Assembly: GCA_964535825.1 (NCBI GenBank)
Contig: CAZHUC010000004.1
Span: 62,001-126,000, forward strand
DNA: 64,000 nucleotides
Reading direction: 5' to 3'
Source: CAZAQK01 sp964535825
Lineage (GTDB): Bacteria > Pseudomonadota > Alphaproteobacteria > Rickettsiales > SXRF01
The position numbers were made by a program, and so were the translations under genes. The notes under the pieces were generated by a model. The model was not told the DNA's origin and made no database searches. It saw only the letters and a program-made list of their open reading frames with translations. Positions 27,512 through 38,372 of this stretch are shown in pieces. Within the stretch, counting starts at the first letter, position 1. Each line of letters begins with the position of its first letter.

Positions 27512-28036
27512 CTATCTGCTGCGTTCACTCTTATGAAGCCTGACTTCCAGTTTATTGGCCAGTGCCTGTACCAGATAGAGTAATTCCTCATCTGCATGTA
27601 GTTTGCCTGCGATGACGGTGTAGTTCTCTGCGTTATTGATATCAGCGGCAATGGATGCATTATGTCGTCCGACCGGCCCATTAGGTGTGTCGACAAACTC
27701 TACCTGCGCATGCTGGCGTGATTGCCTGGCAAGATTCTGATAAGCATGTGAGAGTTCCTGGAGTGCGGACAAGGCATTTTTAAAAAGAGCCTTGTTCTCG
27801 GTATGTTCGTCGCCTCGTGCGATCGAGAACAATGTGTGGCGGAAGATAACGACCTGCTGTGCTCCTGCATCCAGAGACACGCTTGCGAATGTCTTAGCAC
27901 GTTCTTTGATCGGGTTTCCTTTCAGGTCAGTATCGTCACGCGCAGGTAACAACACAAAATCCAGTATCGCCTGTGCTAATTCTTTTGCTGAGCGTGGATC
28001 GGGGAAGGGCAGGTTTCGTTGCGTGAATTGTTTCAT
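27512..28036 (-). CDS. Unknown soluble protein at the tRNA-Asp/nuoA joint
   Basis: I do not recognise this 174-residue protein. It has no signal peptide or membrane segment and reads as a mixed alpha/beta soluble protein. An ILDFVLLPARDDTDLKGNP segment is near residue 24, and a predicted helical region at 85-110 (ENKALFKNALSALQELSHAY) is followed by a polar C-terminal half. The ribosome-binding site is poor. It is convergent with tRNA-Asp and divergent from nuoA, so nuoA transcription starts in or near its 5' end. Confidence 0.65.
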   Translation of the reverse strand: MKQFTQRNLPFPDPRSAKELAQAILDFVLLPARDDTDLKGNPIKERAKTFASVSLDAGAQQVVIFRHTLFSIARGDEHTENKALFKNALSALQELSHAYQNLARQSRQHAQVEFVDTPNGPVGRHNASIAADINNAENYTVIAGKLHADEELLYLVQALANKLEVRLHKSERSR

Positions 28037-28161
28037 TTTTTATTCTTATGATTATCAGCAAACTATACCATTCTTTAACCTTTACCCGCAATAAGTTATT
28101 GCTGTAAAAAATTGCAAAAATCCCTTTGCAACATGGGAGGTTGCTCTGTAAAAGCATAAGC

Positions 28162-28527
28162 ATGAATACAATCGTCAGCAGTTACTTCCCGATTCTGGTT
28201 TTTCTAGGCATAGCCTGCGGTTTAGCGTGCGTTATGGTGTTCTTGCCCATGCTGCTTGCCCGCCAGAAACCCGATAAGGAAAAAGTCTCCGCCTATGAGT
28301 GCGGTTTTGACGCATTCGGTGATGCCCGCGGCAAGTTCGATGTGCGGTTCTATCTGGTCGCCATTTTGTTCATTATCTTCGATCTTGAAGTGGCCTTCCT
28401 GTTCCCGTGGGCGATCTCGCTGGAAGAGCTGGGAGTTGCAGGCTTCTGGTCAATGATGGTGTTTCTTTTCGTGCTTACCATTGGCTTCCTTTATGAATGG
28501 AAAAAAGGAGCGCTCGAATGGGAGTGA
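28162..28527 (+). CDS. nuoA: NADH-quinone oxidoreductase subunit A
   Basis: This is a small membrane subunit of proton-pumping complex I, 121 residues with three transmembrane helices. The family signature is present: [20 protein letters not shown], then the acidic helix [15 protein letters not shown]. The ATG at 28162 is chosen to begin at the first hydrophobic segment; the ribosome-binding site is weak, and a TTG 36 bases upstream is less likely. It is the first gene of a compact unit running to RNase J at 47909 and overlaps nuoB. Confidence 0.95.
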   Translation: MNTIVSSYFPILVFLGIACGLACVMVFLPMLLARQKPDKEKVSAYECGFDAFGDARGKFDVRFYLVAILFIIFDLEVAFLFPWAISLEELGVAGFWSMMVFLFVLTIGFLYEWKKGALEWE

Positions 28528-29063
28528 TGCAATCGCCAGTTACCGGCCATCAGTCTTTGGTCACTGATCAGGACAAACTGTTACAGCAGGCCTTCGACCA
28601 GATGACGGATAAAGGCTTTGTGGTTGCCAAGCTTGACCATCTCGTAAACTGGGCTCGCTCTGGCTCGCTCTGGCCTATGACCTTCGGTCTTGCTTGTTGC
28701 GCTGTAGAAATGATGCAGGCGGCTGCTTCGCGTTACGACATGGATCATCTGGGTGTAGTGTTCCGTCCTAGTCCTCGTCAGGCTGACGTGATGATCGTGG
28801 CGGGTACGCTTTGCAATAAAATGGCCCCGGCGCTTCGCAAGGTTTATGACCAGATGGCTGAGCCGCGCTATGTGATCTCTATGGGTTCGTGCGCTAATGG
28901 CGGCGGGTATTATCACTATTCCTATTCCGTGGTGCGCGGCTGTGACCGCATTGTGCCAGTGGATGTGTATGTACCGGGGTGTCCACCGACCGCTGAGGCA
29001 TTGATGTATGGCATTCTGCAACTCCAGAAAAAAATCCGCCGCACAGGGACGATCATACGATGA
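28518..29063 (+). CDS. nuoB: NADH-quinone oxidoreductase subunit B
   Basis: This peripheral subunit holds the terminal 4Fe-4S cluster N2 that reduces quinone. In 181 residues the ligands Cys60, Cys61 ([10 protein letters not shown]), Cys125 (MGSCANGG) and Cys155 (PGCPP) are all present. The start at 28518 is chosen because AAAGGAG lies seven bases before it; it overlaps the nuoA stop. The stop overlaps the nuoC start as ATGA. Confidence 0.96.
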   Translation: MGVMQSPVTGHQSLVTDQDKLLQQAFDQMTDKGFVVAKLDHLVNWARSGSLWPMTFGLACCAVEMMQAAASRYDMDHLGVVFRPSPRQADVMIVAGTLCNKMAPALRKVYDQMAEPRYVISMGSCANGGGYYHYSYSVVRGCDRIVPVDVYVPGCPPTAEALMYGILQLQKKIRRTGTIIR

Positions 29064-29656
29064 ACGATTTTGTTGCATATCTTCAGAAATCCATTCCCGG
29101 CAGCATTCTTCATGCAGAGATGCTGAAGCAAGAATTTATTATCTATACTGATCATGCGCACCTCGAAACGTTGTTGTGGTTTCTGCGTGATGATGCCAGT
29201 TGCCAGTTCGTGCAGCTTACCGATATTTGCGGTGTGGATTACCCGGATCGCGAGAAGCGTTTTGAGGTGGTGTATAATCTGCTTAGCTTCAAACACAATG
29301 CGCGCATCCGCGTAAAGATAGCGACCGATGAGAAAACTCCCGTGCCAACGGCATGCGGCGTGTATTCCGCGGCCGGCTGGTATGAGCGTGAAGTATGGGA
29401 CATGTATGGTGTGCTGTTCTCTGGCCATCCAGACCTGCGCCGTATCCTTACCGATTATGGATTTGATGGCCATCCGCAGCGCCGTGATTTCCCGCTCACG
29501 GGATATGTTGAGCTCAGGTACGATGAAGTGCAAAAGCGCGTGGTGTATGAGCCAGTGAAGCTCAATCAGGCATATCGTAGTTTTGATTTCTTAAGCCCGT
29601 GGGAAGGCACGGAATATGTATTGCCTGGCGATGAGAAAGCGACGGGAACGAAATAA
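29060..29656 (+). CDS. nuoC: NADH-quinone oxidoreductase subunit C
   Basis: This is the 30-kDa subunit of the complex I connecting arm, 198 residues, separate from NuoD as usual in Alphaproteobacteria. The signature region [20 protein letters not shown] followed by [13 protein letters not shown] is intact. Translation is coupled to nuoB by ATGA. An acetyltransferase gene, not nuoD, follows after two bases. Confidence 0.96.
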   Translation: MNDFVAYLQKSIPGSILHAEMLKQEFIIYTDHAHLETLLWFLRDDASCQFVQLTDICGVDYPDREKRFEVVYNLLSFKHNARIRVKIATDEKTPVPTACGVYSAAGWYEREVWDMYGVLFSGHPDLRRILTDYGFDGHPQRRDFPLTGYVELRYDEVQKRVVYEPVKLNQAYRSFDFLSPWEGTEYVLPGDEKATGTK

Positions 29657-29658
29657 GC

Positions 29659-30165
29659 ATGGCAAAAAAAGCTGCATTCAATATTCGCGAAGCACGCCTC
29701 GAAGATTTCGAGGAAATTTATGCTATTTTTTGTGATATTCTCGATGAAGGCACGACCTATTCTTATTCCAACAAAGAAATGACGCCTGAGCGCTCACTGG
29801 CATACTGGATGACCGCGCCTGGCACGCATTGCTATGTGGCAGATGTGAAGGGCAAAGTGGCGGCGATTGCCTCCGTGCGCCCGAACCGTACATGCCATGC
29901 GAACCATGTGGCGAATGCCTCGTTCATTGTGGGGCATGGCTATCGTGGCATTGGTATCGGCAAGGCTTTGGGCAAGCACATCATCAAGCGTGCCAAGAAG
30001 CTGGGCTATAAGGCGATGCAGTTCAATTTTGTGGTGAGCACCAACAAGATTGCGGTGGATCTTTGGAAGTCACTTGGTTTTGAAGTTGTTGGCACGTTGC
30101 CTAAAGGCTTTCAGCACGCCAGCAAGAAATTGGTGGATGTTTTTATTATGCATAGGTTCTTATGA
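29659..30165 (+). CDS. GNAT-family N-acetyltransferase inside the nuo operon
   Basis: This 168-residue acetyltransferase has the acetyl-CoA loop in [10 protein letters not shown] (95-104) and the C-terminal [20 protein letters not shown] typical of GNAT enzymes that acetylate amines or amino acids. The substrate is unknown. It starts two bases after nuoC, and its stop overlaps the nuoD start (ATGA), so it is expressed with complex I. It is not a complex I subunit. It could modify a protein N-terminus or lysine, or be a passenger using the strong operon. Confidence 0.88.
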   Translation: MAKKAAFNIREARLEDFEEIYAIFCDILDEGTTYSYSNKEMTPERSLAYWMTAPGTHCYVADVKGKVAAIASVRPNRTCHANHVANASFIVGHGYRGIGIGKALGKHIIKRAKKLGYKAMQFNFVVSTNKIAVDLWKSLGFEVVGTLPKGFQHASKKLVDVFIMHRFL

Positions 30166-31340
30166 GTCAGGTCGACCTGAAAAACCTTACCCTGAATTTT
30201 GGTCCGCAGCATCCGGCGGCACACGGTGTACTGCGTCTTGTGCTTGAGATGGATGGGGAGGTGGTAGAGCGCGCAGATCCGCATATCGGTCTTCTGCATC
30301 GTGGCACAGAAAAGCTCATCGAGCATAAAACCTATCTGCAGGCGTTGCCGTATTTCGACCGTCTGGATTATGTGTCGCCGATGAATCAGGAGCATTGTTT
30401 CTCGCTGGCGGTGGAAAAGCTGCTAGGTTGTGAAGTGCCTATTCGCGCAAAATACCTTCGTGTGCTGTTCTCCGAGCTTACGCGTATCTTAAACCATATT
30501 CTTAACATCACCACGCAAGCGCTTGATGTTGGGGCAATGACACCGCTGCTCTGGATGTTCGAAGAGCGCGAAAAAGTATTGGAATTCTATGAGCGTGCCT
30601 CAGGTGCTCGCTTCCATTCTGCCTATATTCGCCCGGGTGGCGTGCATCAGGATATTCCGGCGGGTATGGATGAAGATATTGGCCGCTGGGCAGAAGGCTT
30701 CAAAAAATACATCGATGATGTGGATGATCTGCTCACCGAGAACCGCATCTTCAAACAACGCCTTGTTGATATCGGCACGGTAACGGCCAAACAGGCTTTT
30801 GACTGGGGCTTCTCCGGGCCGATGCTGCGCGGCTCTGGTATTGCGTGGGATCTGCGCAAGAGCCAGCCGTATGAAATATATGACCAGCTGGACTTTGATA
30901 TTCCCATTGGTAAGAATGGCGATTCGTGGGATAGGTATCTGGTGCGTATGGAAGAGATGCGTCAGTCGCTTCGCATCATCAAGCAATGCCTTGACCAGAT
31001 GCCAAAAGGACCAGTGGTCACTGATGATCCAAAGATCGCGCCTCCTAAACGCGGCAACATGAAGCAATCGATGGAAGCGCTTATCCATCACTTCAAGTTA
31101 TATACTGAAGGTTATCATGTGCCGGCTGGCGAAACCTACACCGCCGTGGAAGCCCCGAAAGGTGAATTTGGTGTGTATCTGGTGGCCGATGGTACAAATA
31201 AACCATACCGCTGCAAGGTGCGCGCACCGGGGTTTGCACACCTGCAAGCGCTGGACTTTATGTGTAAAGGGCATATGCTGGCAGATGTTGTGGCTATCAT
31301 AGGTACAATGGACATTGTATTTGGGGAGATTGACCGATGA
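30162..31340 (+). CDS. nuoD: NADH-quinone oxidoreductase subunit D
   Basis: This is the 49-kDa subunit of complex I, lining the quinone site together with NuoB. The 392 residues start with [20 protein letters not shown], which contains the conserved GPQHPAAHG loop, and continue with [13 protein letters not shown]. The C-terminus with DIVFGEIDR is the family hallmark. Its start is coupled to the acetyltransferase stop and its stop overlaps the next gene (ATGATGA). Confidence 0.97.
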   Translation: MSQVDLKNLTLNFGPQHPAAHGVLRLVLEMDGEVVERADPHIGLLHRGTEKLIEHKTYLQALPYFDRLDYVSPMNQEHCFSLAVEKLLGCEVPIRAKYLRVLFSELTRILNHILNITTQALDVGAMTPLLWMFEEREKVLEFYERASGARFHSAYIRPGGVHQDIPAGMDEDIGRWAEGFKKYIDDVDDLLTENRIFKQRLVDIGTVTAKQAFDWGFSGPMLRGSGIAWDLRKSQPYEIYDQLDFDIPIGKNGDSWDRYLVRMEEMRQSLRIIKQCLDQMPKGPVVTDDPKIAPPKRGNMKQSMEALIHHFKLYTEGYHVPAGETYTAVEAPKGEFGVYLVADGTNKPYRCKVRAPGFAHLQALDFMCKGHMLADVVAIIGTMDIVFGEIDR

Positions 31341-32029
31341 TGAAAAGATTCCTGCTCGTTCTGTTTTTCTTTGGTGTTGTAAATACTTATCCGGTCCATG
31401 CGCAGATCATACCGGAGGGTGGTCTGTTCGGTATGCCGAGCGATGACGATTCAGGTGAAGAGCCTCCTCTTCAGTTGCCTGAGATGCCGGAAGCAGAGCA
31501 GGATCAGAAATCACCACAGATACGACCAACCATGCAAAATAGCGTGGCGGGGTATTTCCCTGCGTTGCCGCCGTCACGCCTGTGCACGAAAAATGATATT
31601 GCCGGCTTCTGGCGGTTATCCATGGTCTATGAAAGCCCTACGGGTGTAGAGCTCACGGATTTCTCGGCCAATCCGTTCCAGTATGTGCTGTTCAATAATG
31701 ATAGCACGTTCTCCATTTACAAGAGTACGCAGTCTGAAAAGGCGGATGCTGAAGTGCTGAAAAGCATGCGCGCCAAGAAGGGCGGTGTGCTTGAGCAGTT
31801 CGTGATGCATGAAAGCGGCGTGCTCTATTTTTACAAGGATGGCGTGGCGTATGACAGCCTGGCATGTTTTATCGTCGCCAACCGTCTTGATCCATTCAAC
31901 GTTGGACAGATGCTGTTCATGCCACCACCTGATAAGGCCACCATCCGTATGGTGAAAGTGTACCAGAAAGTATATAGCGCGCCAGCAGAGACCAAGAAAA
32001 AAACCAGGAAAAAGAAGAGAAGGCGTTAG
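31337..32029 (+). CDS. Exported protein of unknown function inside the nuo operon
   Basis: I do not recognise this 230-residue protein. Residues 1-22 are a Sec signal peptide ending VHA before Q23. An acidic, Pro-rich stretch follows (about 32-65). A compact region (80-205) starts [19 protein letters not shown] and reads like a small beta-barrel ([32 protein letters not shown]), with two cysteines. The C-terminus ends in a dense Lys/Arg run ([12 protein letters not shown]). It is coupled to nuoD by ATGA overlap and ends five bases before nuoE. A periplasmic protein made with complex I is unexpected. Confidence 0.8.
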   Translation: MMKRFLLVLFFFGVVNTYPVHAQIIPEGGLFGMPSDDDSGEEPPLQLPEMPEAEQDQKSPQIRPTMQNSVAGYFPALPPSRLCTKNDIAGFWRLSMVYESPTGVELTDFSANPFQYVLFNNDSTFSIYKSTQSEKADAEVLKSMRAKKGGVLEQFVMHESGVLYFYKDGVAYDSLACFIVANRLDPFNVGQMLFMPPPDKATIRMVKVYQKVYSAPAETKKKTRKKKRRR

Positions 32030-32034
32030 TTCAT

Positions 32035-32643
32035 ATGAGCGGAAAACACCACTTAGCCCACACGCAATATGAACAGCCTTTTGCGTTCAGTGATGAGAAC
32101 CTGAAGCATGCGCAGGAGATCATTGCCCGTTATCCGGCAGGTCGTCAGCAAAGTGCGCTGATGCCACTACTTACGCTGGCACAAAAGCAGAATGCCGGCT
32201 GGCTTTCCAAGCAGGTCATGGATCATGTGGCAGAGATGCTGTCGCTTCCGCCGGTGCGTGTGTATGAGGTGGCGAGTTTTTACACCATGTATAATCTTGA
32301 GCCGGTGGGCAGGCATATCGTTGAAGTATGTACCACCACTCCGTGCTGGCTGCGTGGTTCGGATGGCATTCTTAATGCGTGCAAATCGCATCTTGGTATA
32401 GGCCTTGGCCAGACCACGCCTGACGGCCAGTTCACCTTGCGTGAAGTGGAGTGTCTGGGTGCGTGTGTAAATGCGCCGATGTGCTCGATCGATGACGTAT
32501 ATTACGAAGATCTCTCGCCGGATTCCATGACGCGTATCATTGATACGATCTCGCGTGGCAACCAGCCGAAGCCCGGCCCGCAAAGTTCGCGTCGCAGCTC
32601 AGAGCCTGTGGCGGGGCTTACCTCGCTCAAGGAGGTGAAATAG
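32035..32643 (+). CDS. nuoE: NADH-quinone oxidoreductase subunit E
   Basis: This thioredoxin-fold subunit of the NADH-oxidising module carries 2Fe-2S cluster N1a. In 202 residues the four ligands are Cys99 and Cys104 (VCTTTPCWLRG) and Cys140 and Cys144 (ECLGACVNAPMC). The C-terminal 30 residues are a polar Ser/Arg/Pro-rich tail. Its stop overlaps the GTG start of the next small gene by one base. Confidence 0.96.
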   Translation: MSGKHHLAHTQYEQPFAFSDENLKHAQEIIARYPAGRQQSALMPLLTLAQKQNAGWLSKQVMDHVAEMLSLPPVRVYEVASFYTMYNLEPVGRHIVEVCTTTPCWLRGSDGILNACKSHLGIGLGQTTPDGQFTLREVECLGACVNAPMCSIDDVYYEDLSPDSMTRIIDTISRGNQPKPGPQSSRRSSEPVAGLTSLKEVK

Positions 32644-32984
32644 TGTCCCTTACCAATCAGGAAGCATTTGAACTGACTGTGCTGCAGTTTCTAAATAAAC
32701 ATGATGAGGTCTCAGGTGTTGACCTGCGTCAGCATGTTAGGGCGCAGCTCGGCGTAATGGCTGCCGAAAGAACAGGATTCTATGAAAGGATTGTTACCAT
32801 GGAGGCTATGGGTTGGCTTAAGAGTAGGTCAGTGCCCGTCGTAATTAATGGCGAAGAACTTAATGACCACAGGTACTCTTTGAATCGGGAGAAGGGTACG
32901 GACAGGCTGACGGAATTATTAAAAAAGAAATTTGAATCTGCGCGCGGACAAGAGCGTCCGGATGGTGGATTCTCAATAGCATGA
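32643..32984 (+). CDS. Small winged-helix-like protein inside the nuo operon
   Basis: I do not recognise this 113-residue protein. Residues about 8-80 alternate helices and a turn in the way of a winged helix (LTVLQFLNKHDEVSGVDLRQ, YERIVTMEAMGWLKSRSVPV, then a strand-like HRYSLNREKG). This resembles PadR-type DNA-binding folds. The C-terminus is charged. It starts at GTG 32643, overlapping the nuoE stop, and ends 15 bases before nuoF. It could be an operon-specific regulator or a small assembly protein. The fold call is tentative. Confidence 0.7.
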   Translation: MSLTNQEAFELTVLQFLNKHDEVSGVDLRQHVRAQLGVMAAERTGFYERIVTMEAMGWLKSRSVPVVINGEELNDHRYSLNREKGTDRLTELLKKKFESARGQERPDGGFSIA

Positions 32985-32999
32985 TGTAGATGGAATGAT

Positions 33000-34280
33000 A
33001 TGCTTCTAGATAAAGACAGGATTTTTACTAACCTCTACGGCTATGAAGACTGGACACTGGCTGGCGCGCGTGCGCGCGGCGACTGGCACAATACCAAGGC
33101 ACTGCTTGCCAAAGGGCAGGATGCCATCATTGAAGAAGTGAAAGCTTCCGGCCTGCGTGGCCGCGGCGGGGCAGGGTTCTCTACCGGTATCAAATGGTCG
33201 TTCATGCCGAAGAAATCTGATGGTCGTCCGTCATACCTCGTCGTGAATGCCGATGAAGGTGAACCGGGTACATGCAAAGACCGCGACATGATGCGCCACG
33301 ATCCGCACAAACTCATTGAAGGTTGTCTCATCGCCTGTTTCGCGATGCGTGCGGTGGCGGCGTATATTTATATCCGTGGTGAATTCCATGAAGAGGCCAA
33401 CCGCCTCGAGCATGCTATTGCTGAAGCGTATGACGCTGGCCTTATCGGCCGTAATGCCTGCGGTTCAGGTTATGATTGCGATATCTATGTGCATCGCGGG
33501 GCAGGGGCGTATATCTGCGGCGAGGAAACGGCGCTTATCGAATCACTTGAAGGTAAAAAAGGCCAGCCGCGCCTGAAGCCGCCATTTCCGGCTGCTATGG
33601 GTGTGTGGGGCTGCCCGACCACCGTGAACAATGTGGAATCGATCGCTGTTGTGCCCACCATCTTGCGCCGTGGCGCAGCGTGGTTCGCGGGTATTGGCCG
33701 CCCGAATAATACCGGTACAAAAGTATTCTGCATTTCCGGGCATGTGAATCATCCGTGCAATGTGGAAGAAGAAATGGGCATTCCGCTGAAGGAGCTCATC
33801 GAGCGTCATGCCGGTGGTGTGCGTGGCGGATGGAACAATCTGCTGGCGGTGATCCCCGGCGGTTCATCCGTGCCGCTGCTGCCGAAAGATATTTGCGACA
33901 CGGTGCTGATGGATTTTGATTCGCTGAAAGCGGTGAAATCAGGTCTTGGCACAGCGGCTGTGATCGTGATGGATAAATCGACCGACGTGGTGAAAGCCAT
34001 CGCGCGTCTTTCCAAATTCTACACCCATGAATCCTGTGGTCAGTGCACACCATGCCGTGAAGGCACGGGTTGGCTGTGGCGCATGATGGAGCGCATGGTG
34101 CGCGGTGCGGCAACGGTCGAAGAGATCGACCAGATGCTTGATGTGGCAGGCCGCATCGAAGGTCATACTATCTGTGCTCTTGGCGATGCTGCGGCTTGGC
34201 CAGTGCAAGGGTTGGTGCGTCATTTCCGTCCGGAGATCGAGCGACGCATTCATGAATTTACCGGCAAAAAGGCAGCATAG
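33000..34280 (+). CDS. nuoF: NADH-quinone oxidoreductase subunit F
   Basis: This subunit binds NADH and FMN and holds 4Fe-4S cluster N3. The 426 residues have the nucleotide-binding [16 protein letters not shown] near residue 50 and the ligands Cys346, Cys349 and Cys352 ([12 protein letters not shown]) plus Cys392 ([10 protein letters not shown]). It is followed nine bases later by a small PH-like gene rather than by nuoG. Confidence 0.97.
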   Translation: MLLDKDRIFTNLYGYEDWTLAGARARGDWHNTKALLAKGQDAIIEEVKASGLRGRGGAGFSTGIKWSFMPKKSDGRPSYLVVNADEGEPGTCKDRDMMRHDPHKLIEGCLIACFAMRAVAAYIYIRGEFHEEANRLEHAIAEAYDAGLIGRNACGSGYDCDIYVHRGAGAYICGEETALIESLEGKKGQPRLKPPFPAAMGVWGCPTTVNNVESIAVVPTILRRGAAWFAGIGRPNNTGTKVFCISGHVNHPCNVEEEMGIPLKELIERHAGGVRGGWNNLLAVIPGGSSVPLLPKDICDTVLMDFDSLKAVKSGLGTAAVIVMDKSTDVVKAIARLSKFYTHESCGQCTPCREGTGWLWRMMERMVRGAATVEEIDQMLDVAGRIEGHTICALGDAAAWPVQGLVRHFRPEIERRIHEFTGKKAA

Positions 34281-34289
34281 GAGCATCGC

Positions 34290-34643
34290 ATGGCCAAGCG
34301 TATCATGTTTGTTGAAGGATTTGACGGGCACGTTGAGTTGATGACCGATCGCATTATTATCCACCGTCCCGGGATATGGAATATATTTAAGTTCGGTGTG
34401 AACTCCAAACGTGAGATCCCACTCATGGCGATCTCCGAAGTGGTGATACGCCAGCCACTTCTGCTTGGCATGGGCAGCATTGAATTCGTGCGTTCCGGTC
34501 GTAGCCAAAGTGAACACACCACACTTAATTACAGCCTTGTGAAATTCAAGCGTCCGAAGCAACCAGAATTCGAAATGCTCAAGGAAAAGATATTCACGCT
34601 GCTGAACGAGCTGGCACAGCAGCAACATTCTAACCATCGCTAA
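34290..34643 (+). CDS. Small PH-domain-like protein inside the nuo operon
   Basis: I do not recognise this 117-residue protein with certainty. It is strand-rich with a C-terminal helix: FVEGFDGHVELMTDRIIIHR, then KREIPLMAISEVVIRQP, a hydrophobic GSIEFVRSG strand, and the helix EFEMLKEKIFTLLNEL. This order (strand with I-x-I-x-R, IPL-x-x-I, final helix) is that of bacterial PH-like domains. There is no signal peptide or membrane helix. It lies nine bases after nuoF and 12 bases before nuoG. Confidence 0.7.
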   Translation: MAKRIMFVEGFDGHVELMTDRIIIHRPGIWNIFKFGVNSKREIPLMAISEVVIRQPLLLGMGSIEFVRSGRSQSEHTTLNYSLVKFKRPKQPEFEMLKEKIFTLLNELAQQQHSNHR

Positions 34644-34655
34644 ACAAGAGTATCC

Positions 34656-36725
34656 ATGCCAAAACTAACGATAGACGGACAGGAAATAGAAGTTGAACAA
34701 GGCACGGTGCTGATTCAGGCCTGCGAGCAGTTGGGCATCGAGATACCACGATTCTGTTATCATGAGCGCCTTGCGATTGCCGGTAACTGCCGCATGTGTC
34801 TGGTGGAAGTTTCTCCGGGGCCACCAAAGCCGCAGGCATCCTGTGCACTGCCTTGCGCTGATGGCATGGTGGTGAAAACCAATTCTCCCATGGTGAAAAA
34901 AGCCCGCGAGGGTGTGATGGAATTCCTGCTCATCAACCATCCGCTGGATTGCCCGATCTGCGATCAGGGCGGCGAGTGTGACCTGCAGGATCAGGCCATG
35001 GAGTATGGCACGGGTATAAGCCGCTACACGGAACATAAGCGTGCGGTTGAAGATAAATATATGGGGCCGGTCATCAAGACCGAGATGACACGTTGTATCC
35101 ACTGCACACGCTGCGTACGCTTTGCCACGCAGGTGGCAGGCGTGCCTGAGCTGGGGGCGTATGGTCGCGGCGAGCATATGGAGATCGGCACATATGTTGA
35201 AAAAGCACTGACCTCTGAATTGTCCGGTAATCTTGCCGATATTTGTCCGGTGGGCGCGCTTACCTCCAAGCCTTATGCGTTTGCAGCACGCCCGTGGGAG
35301 CTAAAGAAGACTGAAACCATCGACGTAATGGATGCGGTTGGATGTAATATCCGTGTGGATAGCCGTGGCGCTTCAGTGCTGCGAGTGTTGCCACGCGTCA
35401 ATGAAGACATCAATGAAGAATGGATCTCTGATAAAACCCGCCTTGCTTGTGATGGTCTGCGTTTGCAGCGCCTTGATAAGCCATATGTTCGCGGCGGCGA
35501 TGGCAAATTGCATGAAGCCACATGGCAAGAAGCGTTCGCTGTGATCGCAGAGCGTATGAAAGCATTAAAGTCAGAAGAAATGGCAGCACTTGCCGGAAAT
35601 ATGTCATGTGCTGAAAGCACTATGGCTCTGAAGGATGTGCTTGATGCGCTGGGCGTTGCGAACCGTGATTGCCGTCAGGAAGGCGCAAAGATCGATGCGG
35701 CGAATCGCGCGCATTATGTATTCAATACAACGATAGCGGGTATCGAGCAGGCAGATGTGTGTTTGCTGGTCGGTGTGAATCCACGCCGTGAAGCATCACT
35801 GGTGAATGCGCGTATCCGCAAGGCATGGCTGAATAATGGCCTCAAGGTCTACAGCCTCGGTAATGAAAATGAGTTGACCTATCCGTATGAATATCTGGGT
35901 AGTGACCCACGCATGCTCGCCGATATGGTATCAGGCAAGCACCCGATGGCAGACATTCTGGCTAATGCCAAGAAACCGATGATCATTCTGGGTTCTGCAG
36001 CCTTTGCACGCACCGATGGTGGCGAAGTATTGGCGGCAGCGCTTGCGTTGGTAGAACGTGCGAAAATGGTGCGCTCTGACTGGAATGGCTTTAATATCCT
36101 CAATCACGCGGCTGGCCGTGTGGCTGCGCTCGATCTTGGTTTTGTGCCTTCTGTCGGCGGTAAGGATATTGCACAGATATTCGAAGGTTGCAGCAGTGGG
36201 GCGATCAAGCTGGTGTATCTACTCGGTGCTGATGAATTTGATATGAGCCTGCTTGGCAAAGCATTCGTAATTTATCAGGGGCATCATGGGGATGATGGCG
36301 CGCATCGTGCCGATGTCGTGCTTCCCGGCGCTGCCTACACAGAAAAAGATGCCACCTATGTGAATCTGGAAGGTCGCGTGCAGCAGACCAAACAGGCCGT
36401 ATTCCCACCGGGTCAGGCAAAGGAAGACTGGGCGATCCTGCGTGCGCTGGCGGATGTTTTGAAAATCAGTCTGCCTTACAATAATCTGATGCAGTTGCGT
36501 GAGCGTATGATACAGGCAGCTCCGCATATGGCGCGGATAAATGAAATAGTGGCAGCGAAGTGGCCGACCAAAGCGGTACACTCAAGGCACTTCAATATCT
36601 CTGATCTGCCGTTCGATGAATTCTTCCCGAACTTTTATATGACCGACCCGATCTCGCGTGCGTCCAAGACCATGGCGGAATGCACAAAGGAGATCATGGG
36701 CGTACAACTTAAGAAGGCGGCATGA
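34656..36725 (+). CDS. nuoG: NADH-quinone oxidoreductase subunit G
   Basis: This is the large iron-sulfur subunit of the NADH module, 689 residues. The N-terminal ferredoxin domain has the 2Fe-2S motif [17 protein letters not shown]. Next comes [18 protein letters not shown] and a His/Cys-ligated 4Fe-4S site, then [12 protein letters not shown] and [10 protein letters not shown]. The rest is a molybdopterin-oxidoreductase-like fold that has lost its cofactor. The stop overlaps the nuoH start. Confidence 0.97.
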   Translation: MPKLTIDGQEIEVEQGTVLIQACEQLGIEIPRFCYHERLAIAGNCRMCLVEVSPGPPKPQASCALPCADGMVVKTNSPMVKKAREGVMEFLLINHPLDCPICDQGGECDLQDQAMEYGTGISRYTEHKRAVEDKYMGPVIKTEMTRCIHCTRCVRFATQVAGVPELGAYGRGEHMEIGTYVEKALTSELSGNLADICPVGALTSKPYAFAARPWELKKTETIDVMDAVGCNIRVDSRGASVLRVLPRVNEDINEEWISDKTRLACDGLRLQRLDKPYVRGGDGKLHEATWQEAFAVIAERMKALKSEEMAALAGNMSCAESTMALKDVLDALGVANRDCRQEGAKIDAANRAHYVFNTTIAGIEQADVCLLVGVNPRREASLVNARIRKAWLNNGLKVYSLGNENELTYPYEYLGSDPRMLADMVSGKHPMADILANAKKPMIILGSAAFARTDGGEVLAAALALVERAKMVRSDWNGFNILNHAAGRVAALDLGFVPSVGGKDIAQIFEGCSSGAIKLVYLLGADEFDMSLLGKAFVIYQGHHGDDGAHRADVVLPGAAYTEKDATYVNLEGRVQQTKQAVFPPGQAKEDWAILRALADVLKISLPYNNLMQLRERMIQAAPHMARINEIVAAKWPTKAVHSRHFNISDLPFDEFFPNFYMTDPISRASKTMAECTKEIMGVQLKKAA

Positions 36726-37747
36726 TGGAATTCTTTGAAACCGTATTACCGCTGCTTATCATCATCGGAAAAATTTTGCTGGTGGTTGTGCCGCTTCTGG
36801 TGTGTGTGGCCATGCTTACACTCATGGAGCGTAAAGTGATCGCGGCCATGCAGCTGCGTAAAGGCCCGAATGTGGTGGGATTCTGGGGGCTTCTGCAGCC
36901 TTTTGCCGATGGCCTCAAACTGCTCTGCAAAGAAACCATCCTGCCATCGCAGGCTAATAAAGTAATATTCCTGATCGCGCCGATGGTGACATTCGCGCTG
37001 GCGATGCTTGGCTGGGCGGTGATCCCTATCTCTGAAGATTTCGTGATCGCCAATATCAATGTGGGTATCCTGTATCTGTTCGCGGTGTCATCCCTTGGGG
37101 TATACGGCATCATCATGGCGGGTTGGGCGAGTAACTCCAAATATGCATTCCTGGGGGCGATACGTTCTTCGGCGCAGATGGTATCGTATGAGGTATCCAT
37201 TGGATTTGTCATCATCACTGTGCTTTTGTTAGTTGGCTCACTAAATCTGCAGGATGTAGTGTCAGCGCAGGCAGGAGGCATGCATCACTGGTTCGCATTC
37301 AATGTATTCTCGGCGCAGTTCCCGCTGTTCCCGATGTTCATTCTGTTCTTCATTTCAGCGCTGGCGGAAACCAACCGCCACCCGTTCGATCTTCCGGAAG
37401 CGGAAGCCGAGTTGGTCGCTGGTTATAACGTCGAATATTCTTCCATGAGCTTTGCGCTCTTCTTCCTTGGTGAGTATGCCAACATGATCCTGATGAGCGG
37501 TATGACCACCATCCTGTTCCTTGGTGGCTGGCATGCGCCGTTCGATGTGGCGATATTCACATGGATACCGGGTTTCATCTGGTTCATCCTGAAAGTGGTG
37601 TTCTGCCTGTTCGTGTTCATCTGGGCGCGCGCAACCCTGCCGCGTTACCGTTATGACCAGCTGATGCGTCTGGGCTGGAAAGTGTTCCTGCCGCTGTCGC
37701 TCCTGTGGGTGGTGCTGACGGCCGCGTATGTTGTATATTTCAGGTAA
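36722..37747 (+). CDS. nuoH: NADH-quinone oxidoreductase subunit H
   Basis: This membrane subunit joins the two arms of complex I and helps form the quinone cavity. The 341 residues carry about eight helices. The conserved loop [20 protein letters not shown] and the quinone-site stretch [19 protein letters not shown] with GYNVEYSS are intact. The start overlaps the nuoG stop by four bases (ATGATGG context). Confidence 0.97.
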   Translation: MMEFFETVLPLLIIIGKILLVVVPLLVCVAMLTLMERKVIAAMQLRKGPNVVGFWGLLQPFADGLKLLCKETILPSQANKVIFLIAPMVTFALAMLGWAVIPISEDFVIANINVGILYLFAVSSLGVYGIIMAGWASNSKYAFLGAIRSSAQMVSYEVSIGFVIITVLLLVGSLNLQDVVSAQAGGMHHWFAFNVFSAQFPLFPMFILFFISALAETNRHPFDLPEAEAELVAGYNVEYSSMSFALFFLGEYANMILMSGMTTILFLGGWHAPFDVAIFTWIPGFIWFILKVVFCLFVFIWARATLPRYRYDQLMRLGWKVFLPLSLLWVVLTAAYVVYFR

Positions 37748-37751
37748 TGGC

Positions 37752-38372
37752 ATGATAGAGCAAATATCTGCATGGCTGGTCTGGTTCGTACATCACTTTG
37801 GGTATGTTGGTATTTTTGTCATGACGTTTCTGGAAAGCACGTTTGTGCCGATCCCGAGCGAGGTCACGATGATTCCGGCAGGCTATCTGGTACAGCAGGG
37901 CGAAATGAATCTGTTCGGGGTGCTCGCTGCCAGTATCACCGGCACATTGGCCGGGTCGCTCACCATGTATGTGTTCGCTGCATATGTTGGACGGAAATTC
38001 TTATACCGTTACGGCAGGTATTTTTTCTTCGGCCACGAGAAAATGGAAAAGCTCGATAAGTACTTCGCAAGCCACGGTGAGATTTCTATTTTCACCGGCA
38101 GGCTTATTCCCGGTGTGCGCCATGTGATCTCTTTTCCGGCTGGTCTTGCGCATATGAATTTGAAGAAGTTTACACTCTATACCGGCATCGGTGGTTCGAT
38201 ATGGATGTGTGTGTTGATAACGGTGGGTTATGTCATCGGTGGCAATAAAGAGTTAATTAAGGAATATATGCCTTACATTACGGGCATTGTGGTAGTGAGT
38301 GTGTTTTTTATGATAGTTATGTATGTAGCGAAGCAACGTAAAATTGCAGCAAGGGAGGCCGACAATGCTTGA
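37752..38372 (+). CDS. DedA-family membrane protein inside the nuo operon
   Basis: This 206-residue inner-membrane protein of the DedA/SNARE-associated family has the conserved [10 protein letters not shown] at residues 28-37 and the [19 protein letters not shown] motif with its essential Arg. DedA proteins are proton-motive-force-dependent lipid flippases or scramblases (undecaprenyl phosphate, phospholipids). A link to proton pumping by complex I is plausible but inferred. It starts four bases after nuoH, and its stop lies inside the start of nuoI. Confidence 0.9.
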   Translation: MIEQISAWLVWFVHHFGYVGIFVMTFLESTFVPIPSEVTMIPAGYLVQQGEMNLFGVLAASITGTLAGSLTMYVFAAYVGRKFLYRYGRYFFFGHEKMEKLDKYFASHGEISIFTGRLIPGVRHVISFPAGLAHMNLKKFTLYTGIGGSIWMCVLITVGYVIGGNKELIKEYMPYITGIVVVSVFFMIVMYVAKQRKIAAREADNA

